Source of the DNA: a virus
IMG/VR virus record: IMGVR_UViG_3300042298_000781
Coordinates: 1 to 22,641 of that record
Reading direction: 5' to 3' (one strand)
Length of the DNA: 22,641 nt
A program made the position numbers and the translations under genes. Within the stretch, counting starts at the first letter, position 1, and each line of letters begins with the position of its first letter. The notes below the pieces were generated by a model, which made no database searches, was not told the origin of the DNA, and saw only the letters and a program-made list of their open reading frames with translations. Below, one piece after another: positions 6,888 through 13,999 of this stretch.

Positions 6888-6899
6888 AAGACGGCCCTT

Positions 6900-6936
6900 C
6901 CCCGCCGGCGCTGTGTGGGCTGGCGGGGTCTTTTTC
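6900..6936 (+). terminator. Rho-independent terminator after the SSB-like gene
   Basis: CCCCGCC (6,900-6,906) pairs with GGCGGGG (6,922-6,928) around a 15-nt loop, followed by TCTTTTTC. The stem is all G/C and the T-run is adjacent, a good intrinsic terminator. It lies between co-directional genes, 15 nt before the next ATG, so it may cut transcription down before the methyltransferase and polymerase genes. Confidence 0.8.
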
Positions 6937-7044
6937 TTCTGGAGAATTCAATGGCCGCTTACTACAACGAGATTGATCCCTACGCCGCCCAGTGGCTGCG
7001 TAACCTGATCGCCGCGGGGCACATTGCGCCGGGCGACGTGGACG

Positions 7045-7051
7045 AAAGGAG
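7045..7051 (+). promoter_or_regulatory. Shine-Dalgarno for the +1-frame ORF inside the methyltransferase gene
   Basis: AAAGGAG lies 8 nt before the ATG at 7,060, optimal strength and spacing, in the middle of the methyltransferase gene. It decides the likely start of the overlapping +1-frame ORF. In the methyltransferase frame the same bases encode part of DERSI. Confidence 0.6.
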
Positions 7052-7059
7052 CATCAACG

Positions 7060-8013
7060 ATGTCAAAGCCGACGACCTTAAAAACTACACCCAGTGCCAC
7101 TTCTTCGCCGGCATCGGGGTCTAGTCTTATGCCCTCCGACTCGCAGGCTGGCCCGACGACCGGCCTGTGTGGACTGGAAGCTGCCCCTGCCAGCCATTCA
7201 GCGCAGCAGGAAAGCAGCAAGGAACCGCAGACGACCGGCACCTCTGGCCAGTCTGGTCAGAACTTATCCGCCAGCGAAAGCCTGCGGTTGTCTTTGGTGA
7301 ACAGGTTGAAGCAGCAATCCGCCACGGCTGGCTCGACCTTGTTCAAGCTGACCTGGAAGGAATCGACTACGCCTTCGCAGCGGCCGGTATCCCTGCTGCG
7401 GGCTTCGGTGCGCCGCACATCCGACAGCGATTGTGGTTCGTGGCTGAGTCCAACCAGTTGCAGTCCGAACAGTTTGCGCGGTCAGGGGCAAGACCCGGAG
7501 TTGCGGAAGGCGCAGGGTCATGCGGTGAACCTGCAAGATCAGGTACGCCTCGCCGGCTGGGTAACAACAACAACAACAACAAGGGACTGGAAGGACACTG
7601 CGGCGGACATCAAGCCGAGGGAGGATGGGACGGAGCGGTTCGATCAGCTGCCGCGGCAGGCGAATCTGGCGGGGTGGCAGACTCCGAAAGCGATGGACGG
7701 GGTGTTCTCGACACCACGAACGTCGGATCGTCCGATGCACCGAGCAACGCATCTGCAAACGCAGACGATGGCGCAACTGTCCGACAAGAGCGACCTCCCG
7801 GCCAACGGGCCGGCCCGACTAACGGCCACTGGCGAAATGCTGATTGGCTCCACTGCCGGGATGGAAAGTGGCGGCCAGTTGAACCCGGCACATTCCCGCT
7901 GGCTCATGGGGCTGCCAGCCGAGTGGGACGCCTGCGCGCCTACGGCAACGCGATCGTCCCGCAGGTCGCCGCAGAAGTCATCTCAGCCTACATGCTTGGC
8001 TGATCTCCTGTGA
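7060..8013 (+). CDS. Overlapping +1-frame protein inside the methyltransferase gene, 317 aa
   Basis: This ORF lies almost wholly within the cytosine methyltransferase gene in the +1 frame. Possible starts are GTG 7,024, ATG 7,060 (preferred, strong Shine-Dalgarno) and ATG 7,129 (5 nt after the methyltransferase TAG, suited to re-initiation). Its TGA overlaps the GTG of the polymerase gene by 4 nt, as at nearly every real junction here. Recognisable segments are [71 protein letters not shown], and [19 protein letters not shown] followed by [12 protein letters not shown] recall very similar proteins, often labelled as cytosine-methyltransferase-like, in other phages. No catalytic motif is visible, so function is unknown; a partner or specificity factor of the methyltransferase is a guess. 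Confidence 0.65.
   Translation: MSKPTTLKTTPSATSSPASGSSLMPSDSQAGPTTGLCGLEAAPASHSAQQESSKEPQTTGTSGQSGQNLSASESLRLSLVNRLKQQSATAGSTLFKLTWKESTTPSQRPVSLLRASVRRTSDSDCGSWLSPTSCSPNSLRGQGQDPELRKAQGHAVNLQDQVRLAGWVTTTTTTRDWKDTAADIKPREDGTERFDQLPRQANLAGWQTPKAMDGVFSTPRTSDRPMHRATHLQTQTMAQLSDKSDLPANGPARLTATGEMLIGSTAGMESGGQLNPAHSRWLMGLPAEWDACAPTATRSSRRSPQKSSQPTCLADLL
7563..7580 (+). repeat. (AAC)6 trinucleotide repeat
   Basis: Six perfect AAC units. They encode six Asn in the methyltransferase frame and Thr in the +1 frame. Slippage in units of three would change both proteins' length while keeping both frames open. Confidence 0.9.
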
Positions 8014-10037
8014 CCGAACCCGTCGCCCACGGTGACTTTGAAACCCGCAGCGCCGTTGACCTGCGGGAAGTCGGGTTGCACAACTACGCCCGCCATGAAT
8101 CCACGGATGCGTGGTGCTTCTCCTGGGCCATCGGGGATATGGAGCCGGAAGTCTGGGTGCCCGGCGACAAGTTCCCTGACGTAATGCGGCGACACATTGA
8201 ATCCGGCCGGCAGTTCCATGCCTGGAACGCACCTTTTGAATTGGCGATCTGGAGCGAAGTCATGCGCCGTCGTTACAATTGGCCCGCCATTCGGCCCGAG
8301 CAGACGCATTGTGTGATGGCCCGCGCCTACGCAATGGGGTTGCCTGGGGCGCTGGAAGATGCCGCTCTGGCGCTGGGCCTTCCGCTGCTGAAGGATACTG
8401 AAGGTAGAGCGCTTATGCTTCGCATGTGTAGGCCGCGCAGCAAGCCCAACCAGCCGATTGCATGGTGGGATGATCTGGATAAGCAAGAACGACTGCGCAC
8501 GTATTGCCAGCAAGACGTTCGTGTCGAACGTGAAGTTGGCCGCCGCGTGCTTCCGCTCTCGGACAAGGAACGCCAAGTCTGGTTGCTGGACTACCAGATC
8601 AACCAGCGTGGCGTGATGATTGACGTGCCCACGGCCAAGGCAGCGATCACCCTGGCTGATACCATGAAGGTGAAATATGACGAACAGATGGCCGAAGCCA
8701 CCAATGGTGCCGCGACTTCATGCACGGCGCTTGCTCCGATCAAGGAGTGGCTTAATCAACAAGGCTGCCACAAAGCACTCGTTGGCTTGGCTAAAGCGGA
8801 TGTCACGGAACTGCTGGCCGACGATACCTTACCCGCTGCTGCCCGACGTGTCCTGACACTGCGGCAAGAGGCGGGCAAGGCCAGCAATGCCAAGTTCAAC
8901 GTCATGGTCAACCAAGCCGGCGACGATAACCGGCTGCGCAATCTAGTCCAGTATCATGGTGCCGCCACCGGGCGCTGGGCTGGCCGCGCGGTGCAAGTCC
9001 ACAATCTAGTCCGTGATATGCCGAAGGCTCACATCATTGAGCACGTATTGGAACTGGTGCGGGGCGGGCAGCATGAAGCTATCGACATGATCTACGGGCC
9101 GCCACTGTCCATGGTGTCCCGGTGTATGCGGTCGTTCTTTACGGCAGCGCCCGGCAAGATGCTGCTGGCGGCGGACTTCTCAAACGTCGAAGGGCGGGGC
9201 GCTGCGTGGTTCGCTGGCGAACACTGGAAGATCGAAGCCTTCCGCGCAGCCGACGCCAAGACAGGGCCGGGCATCTACGAGTTGGCCTATGCCAAGTCGT
9301 TCAACGTGCCGGTGGAGTCTGTCAAGAATCCCTCGGAAGAACGGCAGGTCGGCAAGACGATGGAGTTGGCTTTCGGCTACCAGGGTGGGGCCGGCAGCTT
9401 TCATGTGATGGGCAAAACTTACGGAGTGAAAGTCACCGATGAAAAAGCAGACGAGTTCAAAAACGCCTGGCGCTCGGCGCACCCGCGCATCGTCGGCACG
9501 TGGTATGGCATCCAAAGGGCGGCAATCAGCGCCGTCAAAAACCCCGGCGAAGTCTACGCTTGCGGCCACCCCGGTCGCCAAGCCAAGTTTAAAGTGGCCG
9601 GTTCGTTTCTATGGTGCCTGCTGCCAAGCGGTCGCGCAATTTGCTATCCGTATCCGAAATTGCTGGAAGGCGAATACGGGCCGCAGCTGACCTACATGAC
9701 CAACCCTTCCCCGGACGACCGGAAGAAGGGCAAGGTCATCAAGGATCCGCAGAACTCGGCCAACTGGGCGCGGGTCGGCACCTACGGCGGCAGCCTGTTC
9801 AACAACATTATCCAAGGCACCTGCCGTGACCTGCTGGCGGATTGCATGTTGCGTTTGTCCGCCCTTGGTGCTAACATAGTTCTTCACGTCCATGACGAAG
9901 CGGTTGTGGAAGTTGACGCGGACAAGGCAGAAGCCGCGCGCCAGAAGATGCAGGAGATCATGCGAACCCCGCCCGAGTGGGCTGCCGGGTTCCCCCTTTG
10001 GGCTGACTGCGGAGCGATGAAACGATATGGTAAGTAA
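8010..10037 (+). CDS. DNA polymerase, family A, with 3'-5' exonuclease domain
   Basis: A 675-residue replicative polymerase. The exonuclease domain shows HGDFETRS (Exo I, D9 and E11), [12 protein letters not shown] (Exo II, with Glu77 where the textbook residue is Asp) and YCQQD (Exo III, Y165, D169). The polymerase domain shows [11 protein letters not shown] (motif A, D389), [16 protein letters not shown] (motif B, R445, K449, Y457) and [10 protein letters not shown] (motif C, H628-D629-E630). There is no N-terminal 5'-3' exonuclease domain, as usual for phage enzymes. The GTG start overlaps the stop of the +1-frame ORF by 4 nt, while the methyltransferase stop lies 6 nt upstream. Its own end overlaps the primase gene by 11 nt, coupling polymerase and primase expression. 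Confidence 0.95.
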   Translation: MTEPVAHGDFETRSAVDLREVGLHNYARHESTDAWCFSWAIGDMEPEVWVPGDKFPDVMRRHIESGRQFHAWNAPFELAIWSEVMRRRYNWPAIRPEQTHCVMARAYAMGLPGALEDAALALGLPLLKDTEGRALMLRMCRPRSKPNQPIAWWDDLDKQERLRTYCQQDVRVEREVGRRVLPLSDKERQVWLLDYQINQRGVMIDVPTAKAAITLADTMKVKYDEQMAEATNGAATSCTALAPIKEWLNQQGCHKALVGLAKADVTELLADDTLPAAARRVLTLRQEAGKASNAKFNVMVNQAGDDNRLRNLVQYHGAATGRWAGRAVQVHNLVRDMPKAHIIEHVLELVRGGQHEAIDMIYGPPLSMVSRCMRSFFTAAPGKMLLAADFSNVEGRGAAWFAGEHWKIEAFRAADAKTGPGIYELAYAKSFNVPVESVKNPSEERQVGKTMELAFGYQGGAGSFHVMGKTYGVKVTDEKADEFKNAWRSAHPRIVGTWYGIQRAAISAVKNPGEVYACGHPGRQAKFKVAGSFLWCLLPSGRAICYPYPKLLEGEYGPQLTYMTNPSPDDRKKGKVIKDPQNSANWARVGTYGGSLFNNIIQGTCRDLLADCMLRLSALGANIVLHVHDEAVVEVDADKAEAARQKMQEIMRTPPEWAAGFPLWADCGAMKRYGK

Positions 10038-11832
10038 ACTTGACGCCGCCATCGCCCTTGCAGCCAAGGGCTTTGAGGTGTTCCCGATCAAGCCGGGGGC
10101 GAAGTTCCCGCCCTTGGTCAAGGACTGGCCCAATAAGGCATCCAATATTGTCCAATTCTTTGGCCCGTGGTGGGACAAGAACCCGGACGCGAACATCGGG
10201 ATCCACGCCAAAGGCATGATTGTCATTGACGTTGACGTCAACAAGGGCGGTGACGACTCGCTGGCCCTACTGGAGATGACGCACGGGTTTCCTGAAACCC
10301 TTACAACGATCACCCCAACTGGCGGGCGCCACCTGTTCTACCGCACCGACGCGCCGGTCGCCAACGGGGTGGACTGCCTTGGCCGAGGGGTGGACATCCG
10401 TGGGCAGAACGGCTACGTTGTAGCCCCTGGCTCAGAGGTCGAAGCCGGGCGCTACCGGTTCGACAAGGACATCCCGATAGCCGACGCGCCCGACTGGCTT
10501 GTGCTAAAACTTGGCACGGTCGTACACAAAACCAGCACGTCCACCACCGATGTACAGGATGCGCCAGTGGACGTGGTGGCGCGGGCGCGGGAGTGGCTGG
10601 CCAAGCAACCCGGCGCCGTCGAAGGCGAGGGTGGCGACGCGCAGACCTTCAAGGTCATCTGCGCCCTACGGGATCTGGGGCCGTCAGCCGAGCAGGCCGG
10701 CGAACTGCTGGCGGAGTGGAACGATCGCTGTTCCCCGCCGTGGACGCCCAACGAATTAGGCGTTAGGGTGGGTAACGCCTACCGCTATGCACAGAACGAC
10801 GCTGGCGCGCGCGCCGCCATGCCGGATGACTTCCCAGTCATGGATGTGCCGCCGGCGCCACCCCGCAAGCCCACCAAGGTCACTCGCCTTTCTCAATTCG
10901 CGAATCAAGAATCCAAGGGCGCGGGCTACTTGGCCAAGGGGTTGCTGCAGAAGGCATCCTACGCCATCGCCTACGGCCCCCCTGGCGGCGGCAAGACCTT
11001 CACCCTGCTGGACTTGGCCTACAACATTGCCGCCGGCAAGGACTGGATGGGTCATAAAGTCCACGGCGGGCCGGTGCTCTACCTGCCTTTTGAGGGTGGT
11101 GGCGGGCTAATCAAGCGCGCCCAGGCGCTGCGCCAGAAGTATGGCAACGAGGACGTGCCGTTCTTCATCGCCCCTGCCAGCTTCAATCTGCGGGAGCAGA
11201 CTGGCCGCAAGGAACTGGGTGCCGTCATTGCTGACCTGCCGGAGAAGCCGGTGCTGATCGTGATCGACACCTTGGCGCGTGCGCTGATGGGCGGGGACGA
11301 GAATTCCGCACAGGACGTAGGGGCTTTCAACAGCGCGGTGGCGGCCCTGATCGAATCGACCGGCGCCTGTGTGCTGATCGTCCACCACTCCGGCAAGAAC
11401 CAGAACGCCGGGGCGCGCGGGTCGTCAGCCCTCTTGGGCGCTATTGACACGGAGTTGCAGATCAGCGACAATAGAGTGACTGCCAGCAAGCAGCGGGACG
11501 TGGAGATTGGCGCCCCGATTGGCTTCAAGCTGGTGCCCGTGGTAGTGGGGCTGGACTCCGATGGCGACGAGATGACGAGTTGTGTGGTGGAGCCGGACGC
11601 CGTAGGCACAGGCCCGACTGGCAGACTGGCCGGCCACGCCAAGCGGGGGTTTGATGTGCTGTGCCGGCTGCGGCCGGACAACACTTCAATCAGCGACATC
11701 GAATGGAAGGAAGCGTGCCTAGAGTTCCTGCCGGCGCGCAAGGCTTCGTTCTATGACATGAAGAATGTGCTTCTGAAGAAGCGATACATTGTGGTTGACA
11801 ACGAAGGGCTGGTAACACGGAGGATGGAATAA
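10027..11832 (+). CDS. Bifunctional primase-polymerase fused to RepA-like helicase ATPase
   Basis: A 601-residue fusion. The N-terminal Prim-Pol (archaeo-eukaryotic primase) domain has VFPIKPGAKFP, IVIDVDVNKGG (D68, D70), TPTGGRHLFYR (H102) and VDIRGQNGYVVAPGS. A linker near 185-256 (AREWLAKQPGAVEGEGGD to NAYRYAQND) resembles primase C-terminal modules. The RecA-like ATPase has GPPGGGKT (Walker A, 317-324), LYLPFEGGGG, VLIVIDTLARA (Walker B, D414) and VLIVHHSGKN (about 449-457). The end (about 565-601) looks like a winged helix. It likely primes and unwinds DNA at the fork, serving as primase plus helicase for the family A polymerase, as in phage and plasmid RepA-type systems. It overlaps the polymerase gene by 11 nt. 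Confidence 0.9.
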   Translation: MVSKLDAAIALAAKGFEVFPIKPGAKFPPLVKDWPNKASNIVQFFGPWWDKNPDANIGIHAKGMIVIDVDVNKGGDDSLALLEMTHGFPETLTTITPTGGRHLFYRTDAPVANGVDCLGRGVDIRGQNGYVVAPGSEVEAGRYRFDKDIPIADAPDWLVLKLGTVVHKTSTSTTDVQDAPVDVVARAREWLAKQPGAVEGEGGDAQTFKVICALRDLGPSAEQAGELLAEWNDRCSPPWTPNELGVRVGNAYRYAQNDAGARAAMPDDFPVMDVPPAPPRKPTKVTRLSQFANQESKGAGYLAKGLLQKASYAIAYGPPGGGKTFTLLDLAYNIAAGKDWMGHKVHGGPVLYLPFEGGGGLIKRAQALRQKYGNEDVPFFIAPASFNLREQTGRKELGAVIADLPEKPVLIVIDTLARALMGGDENSAQDVGAFNSAVAALIESTGACVLIVHHSGKNQNAGARGSSALLGAIDTELQISDNRVTASKQRDVEIGAPIGFKLVPVVVGLDSDGDEMTSCVVEPDAVGTGPTGRLAGHAKRGFDVLCRLRPDNTSISDIEWKEACLEFLPARKASFYDMKNVLLKKRYIVVDNEGLVTRRME

Positions 11833-12074
11833 TGCCGTTATACGATTTGTTCTGCCCCACCTGCCACCGCACGGTCGAACGCCAGTGCAAGATTGACGAC
11901 CGGTTAAGCCAACGCTGCTACCACGATGGCGATGTGTTGACCGTAAAGGTGGCACCTGTCTACGGCAAGATGGCGGGCACGGTGCTGAAAGGTGGCGGAC
12001 CTGATCGGTTCACCGCGGACGTGCTCGGTGTGCGGCTGGACGAACTGCCTAGCGGATTGCGGACAACCAAATGA
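11832..12074 (+). CDS. FmdB-like zinc-ribbon protein, 80 aa
   Basis: The start MPLYDLFCPTCHRTVERQCKIDD matches the small FmdB-type zinc ribbon (MPxYDYxCxxCG). The first knuckle is intact (C8, C11), but the expected second CxxC is reduced to CYHDG, so zinc binding may use one Cys plus His or Asp, or may be lost. The C-terminal half (GGGPDRFTADVLGVRLDEL) is not part of the ribbon. The start shares TAATG with the primase gene. Function unknown; a small nucleic-acid or polymerase accessory is possible. Confidence 0.65.
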   Translation: MPLYDLFCPTCHRTVERQCKIDDRLSQRCYHDGDVLTVKVAPVYGKMAGTVLKGGGPDRFTADVLGVRLDELPSGLRTTK

Positions 12075-12511
12075 GTTTCACCGACGGCAACAAAGCGGAC
12101 GGCAAGCACTACTGGCTTACGCCACCGGAATTGATGGACCGGTTGCAGTTAGAGTTCGACTTCAACTACGACCCCTGCCCTTTCCCTAAGCCCGAGGACT
12201 ACGACGGACTGGACGCTGAGTGGGGGTCGCGCAGTTACGTCAACCCGCCATTCGGCGTCGTCATGCATAAAGGCAAAAAGAAAGGCGCCACTGCTTGGGC
12301 GCGGAAGTGCATCGAAGAACACCGCAAGGGCAAGACCGTGGTGATGGTCTATCCGATTGACAAGTGGGTGTTGATGCTGCTGGACGCCGGCGCCAAGGTG
12401 CGCAACCTAAAGGACGTGAAGTGGTGCGCCACTGAGGACGGGACGCCCGGCAAAGGCACCGGACGGCATGTTGCTATGTTCGTGCTAGAGGCCGAACAGC
12501 CGCCCAAATAA
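12071..12511 (+). CDS. Dam-like phage N6-adenine DNA methyltransferase
   Basis: The 146-residue protein has the layout of the phage Dam family: YWLTPPELMDRL, FDFNYDPCPFP, DGLDAEWG, SYVNPPFG (motif IV, N58-P-P-F61, the (D/N)PP(Y/F) catalytic loop), then GKTVVMVYPIDKWV and a late GRHVAMFVLEA. Such enzymes methylate the N6 of adenine in short sites using SAM and can protect phage DNA from host nucleases. This is a short form with motif IV ahead of the other conserved parts. It is the last plus-strand gene, and its final 38 bp overlap the end of a minus-strand gene. Confidence 0.85.
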   Translation: MSFTDGNKADGKHYWLTPPELMDRLQLEFDFNYDPCPFPKPEDYDGLDAEWGSRSYVNPPFGVVMHKGKKKGATAWARKCIEEHRKGKTVVMVYPIDKWVLMLLDAGAKVRNLKDVKWCATEDGTPGKGTGRHVAMFVLEAEQPPK

Positions 12512-12635
12512 ATCCGATGTTGGCCACGGCGTACGCAGCCCACGCCATGGCCATGCCCGGATCACCGGCTTTGCCGTAGCGCACCGCCACCGACAGATAC
12601 AGGCCGGCGGCGATGATCAGTTCCCAAGGTGTCAC
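12474..12635 (-). CDS. Small two-helix membrane protein, 53 aa
   Basis: A GTG start on the minus strand overlaps the 3-TM holin stop by 4 nt, and the frame ends at TAG 12,474-12,476 inside the Dam gene. The product has two hydrophobic segments, WELIIAAGLYLSVAV (4-18) and MAMAWAAYAVANIGFIWAAV (28-47), joined by RYGKAGDPG. It is the last gene of the lysis cassette and may be a lysis accessory or antiholin, but this is inference. It is the only complete gene here ending in TAG, so TAG works as a normal stop in this genome if the ORF is real. Confidence 0.6.
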   Translation of the reverse strand: MTPWELIIAAGLYLSVAVRYGKAGDPGMAMAWAAYAVANIGFIWAAVRPLART

Positions 12636-13033
12636 TTGCTAACGCCCTTCGACTTCTCCACAGAGCGCAGGGTGCCGAGGCCCAGCATACCGGTCACAAC
12701 GACCCACAGGAGGTCGATGTTGACATCCGGCGGCGCTGGCCAGCCCTTGGCCGCACCAACCCACACCAGCACTGGTTGGACAATCGTAGCGTAAACAAAG
12801 CCTGCGCCGCCCGCCCAGCCAAAGAACGGCCGCCAGCCGGCAACGAATACGGAAGCGTGCTGCGCCTCGCGCGCATTGATCTCCAACTGACCCATGATCT
12901 GTTTCAGATCACCATCCTGGGTCATCTTCATCAGTTCCAGTTCGGCCGCTGCCTTCTGCGCAGGATCCGGGAAGATGCGGTCGATGATGCCTTTGCCCAA
13001 TTCAAACAGCGGGCCGAGCAGTAACGGGTTCAT
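12632..13033 (-). CDS. 3-TM holin (Holin_3TMs / GTA-type)
   Basis: A 133-residue protein beginning MNPLLLGPLFELGKGIIDRIFPDP, then a charged helical segment AELELMKMTQDGDLKQIMGQ and AREAQHASVFVAGWRPFFGW. Hydrophobic helices follow near 70-92 (GGAGFVYATIVQPVLVWVG) and 104-122 (IDLLWVVVTGMLGLGTL), with a basic tail. This is the pattern of the three-TM holins named after gene transfer agents, which permeabilise the inner membrane and release the endolysin. Its start overlaps the endolysin stop by 4 nt, which fits a lysis cassette. Confidence 0.8.
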   Translation of the reverse strand: MNPLLLGPLFELGKGIIDRIFPDPAQKAAAELELMKMTQDGDLKQIMGQLEINAREAQHASVFVAGWRPFFGWAGGAGFVYATIVQPVLVWVGAAKGWPAPPDVNIDLLWVVVTGMLGLGTLRSVEKSKGVSK

Positions 13034-13365
13034 TTCTTCCCCTCATGTTCCAGACTGTAATGATTGCCGTCGTTGAAGCGGCCACCCCATGTGCCGCCCA
13101 TCTTTTCCCACTGTTCACCCAGCGGCGCGTGACCCTCTGTGGTTTCCAAGAACACCCCGTCCTTGAACAGATTGAAGTCTACCGCCAGACGGATCTTGTG
13201 GCAGGAGTTGGCCGAGCCGTAGCCGACCTTCCAACCAATCTGGCCGTGCAGCCGCGGGTCACGGTAGGCGTCACCGAAGGTCAGTTCGTAGCTGTTGTCA
13301 TACGCCCAGACGATCAGGTCCGCAATCATGCGGACGAACTTGCGCTGCTTCTGGCCGAGGGTCAC
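13030..13365 (-). CDS. Endolysin, M15-type peptidase
   Basis: The 111-residue protein has the VanY/endolysin M15 metal site: SCHKIRLAVDFNLFKDG (H56, D63), GGTWGGRFNDGNHYSLEH (D99, H102), and conserved WEKMGG before it. This matches small phage L-alanyl-D-glutamate or D-Ala-D-Ala peptidases that cut the peptide stems of peptidoglycan. No signal peptide or SAR segment is visible, so export must depend on a holin, and holin-like genes lie on both sides. The stop overlaps the 3-TM holin ATG, and the start overlaps the previous gene's stop. Confidence 0.85.
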   Translation of the reverse strand: MTLGQKQRKFVRMIADLIVWAYDNSYELTFGDAYRDPRLHGQIGWKVGYGSANSCHKIRLAVDFNLFKDGVFLETTEGHAPLGEQWEKMGGTWGGRFNDGNHYSLEHEGKK

Positions 13366-13661
13366 AACGTCACCAAAGGCTTGATGGCCTGTGCCGGGAT
13401 CACCGACACAGTGCCGTCATCGAAGTACAACCCAATGGCCCCGGCTTCTGTAAAGCCACCGAAGCAACCCTCGTTGGTCTTGCCGTTCTGCGTCCACGTT
13501 GCTCGCAGCGGCAGGTTCTTCACCGCTGGCAACCGGCACTTCTCGTCAAACAGCGTGACGGTAACGCCCGGCGCATTGGCCGCGGCGATGGGTGCGGCGT
13601 ACAGCCCGACCCAAATAAACAGCAACCCGACAGCGATAACACCTTGCACAATGGTTTTCAT
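13362..13661 (-). CDS. Exported hypothetical protein, 99 aa
   Basis: The N-terminus (MKTIVQGVIAVGLLFIWVGL then YAAPIAAANA) is a clear signal peptide, probably cleaved near AANA (about 29). No lipobox Cys is present, so it is not an obvious spanin lipoprotein. The mature part has two cysteines (about 42 and 66, possibly disulfide-bonded), a beta-rich TVTLFDEKCRLPAV start, and LYFDDGTVSVIPAQAI near the end. I recall similar small exported proteins in phage lysis regions but no function. Position between a metallopeptidase and the endolysin suggests a periplasmic role late in infection. Confidence 0.65.
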   Translation of the reverse strand: MKTIVQGVIAVGLLFIWVGLYAAPIAAANAPGVTVTLFDEKCRLPAVKNLPLRATWTQNGKTNEGCFGGFTEAGAIGLYFDDGTVSVIPAQAIKPLVTL

Positions 13662-13999
13662 ACGCTCCCCTTTGACCAGCCCATTTCAATCTCAATGGCA
13701 CGGGCGGCTTCTTTGAAGTCGGTGTCGTGCGCGTACTTGTTTGGCACCTGGTCGTGACCGAGAGCCGCGTGCAGCATTTCATGCGCTAGGATGCGGAGCA
13801 GCATGTCCAGTGATTTTGTGTCGGTGGTGTCTACCCAGATACAGTGGTTGTCGCCAGCCTTGCCATGGTAGCCATGGGCTTTGAGCGGCTTGGCCACGAA
13901 CACCATCTTGTTGACCGAGGGCAGGCGGCGGTCACTGCTGAACGCAATCTTTTTGAGGAAGCAGTAACCCGCGCGCAGGTCACTCTCGTCAAAGTTCAT
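13658..13999 (-). CDS. SprT-like zinc metallopeptidase, 113 aa
   Basis: The signature is ILAHEMLHAALGH (H73-E74-x-x-H77), the HExxH zinc site, with a possible third ligand at H91 in KYAHDTDFKEAARAIE. The upstream VNKMVFVAKPL and DNHCIWVDTTD strands fit the SprT-like fold. Such phage proteins are usually annotated as metallopeptidases of unknown target. Despite its position in the lysis cassette, there is no signal peptide, so it probably acts in the cytoplasm. Both ends are coupled to neighbours by overlaps. Confidence 0.75.
   Translation of the reverse strand: MNFDESDLRAGYCFLKKIAFSSDRRLPSVNKMVFVAKPLKAHGYHGKAGDNHCIWVDTTDTKSLDMLLRILAHEMLHAALGHDQVPNKYAHDTDFKEAARAIEIEMGWSKGSV

Larger units (their letters stand above)
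6951..8003 (+). pseudogene. C5-cytosine DNA methyltransferase (Dcm-type) with in-frame TAG at codon 58
   Basis: The start ATG has GGAG at 6,941-6,944. The frame encodes [17 protein letters not shown] and FFAGIG (motif I, 51-56), then V57 and TAG at 7,122-7,124. The same frame then continues without any other stop: [30 protein letters not shown] (motif IV, catalytic C80), [10 protein letters not shown] (motif VI), [12 protein letters not shown] (motif VIII), a variable target-recognition region, and [17 protein letters not shown] (motif X), ending at 8,003. In homologues I recall, the TAG position is Trp, so TGG to TAG is the simplest change. The 57-residue product alone cannot methylate DNA. 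Readthrough, a suppressor tRNA, a sequence error or a fresh null mutation are all open. The motif conservation downstream argues that any inactivation is recent. Confidence 0.75.

Noticed and set aside
7122-7124. Genome-wide TAG reassignment
   Set aside because: The long late ORFs contain no in-frame TAG, and TAG ends the coupled membrane gene at 12,474. Rarity of TAG stops is expected at this G+C.
7115-7131. Programmed +1 frameshift joining the methyltransferase N-terminus to the +1-frame ORF, as in prfB
   Set aside because: GTC TAG gives poor re-pairing after a +1 slip, there is no CTT-TGA-like slippery site or correctly spaced stimulatory Shine-Dalgarno, and the +1 ORF has its own ribosome site. 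Kept only as a remote option.
7264-7776. 170-codon minus-strand frame within the methyltransferase locus
   Set aside because: Arg/Cys/Pro-rich shadow of the two plus-strand frames, with poly-Cys from the AAC repeat; no motif and no coupling.
9609-10313. 234-codon minus-strand frame
   Set aside because: Opposite the polymerase and primase genes; no family motifs and spans a real gene junction.
11079-11741. 220-codon minus-strand frame
   Set aside because: Shadow of the primase-helicase ATPase domain, whose Walker motifs are clear on the plus strand.
13045-13716. 223-codon plus-strand frame across the lysis genes
   Set aside because: Opposite the endolysin and exported protein, both of which have clear family or signal features.
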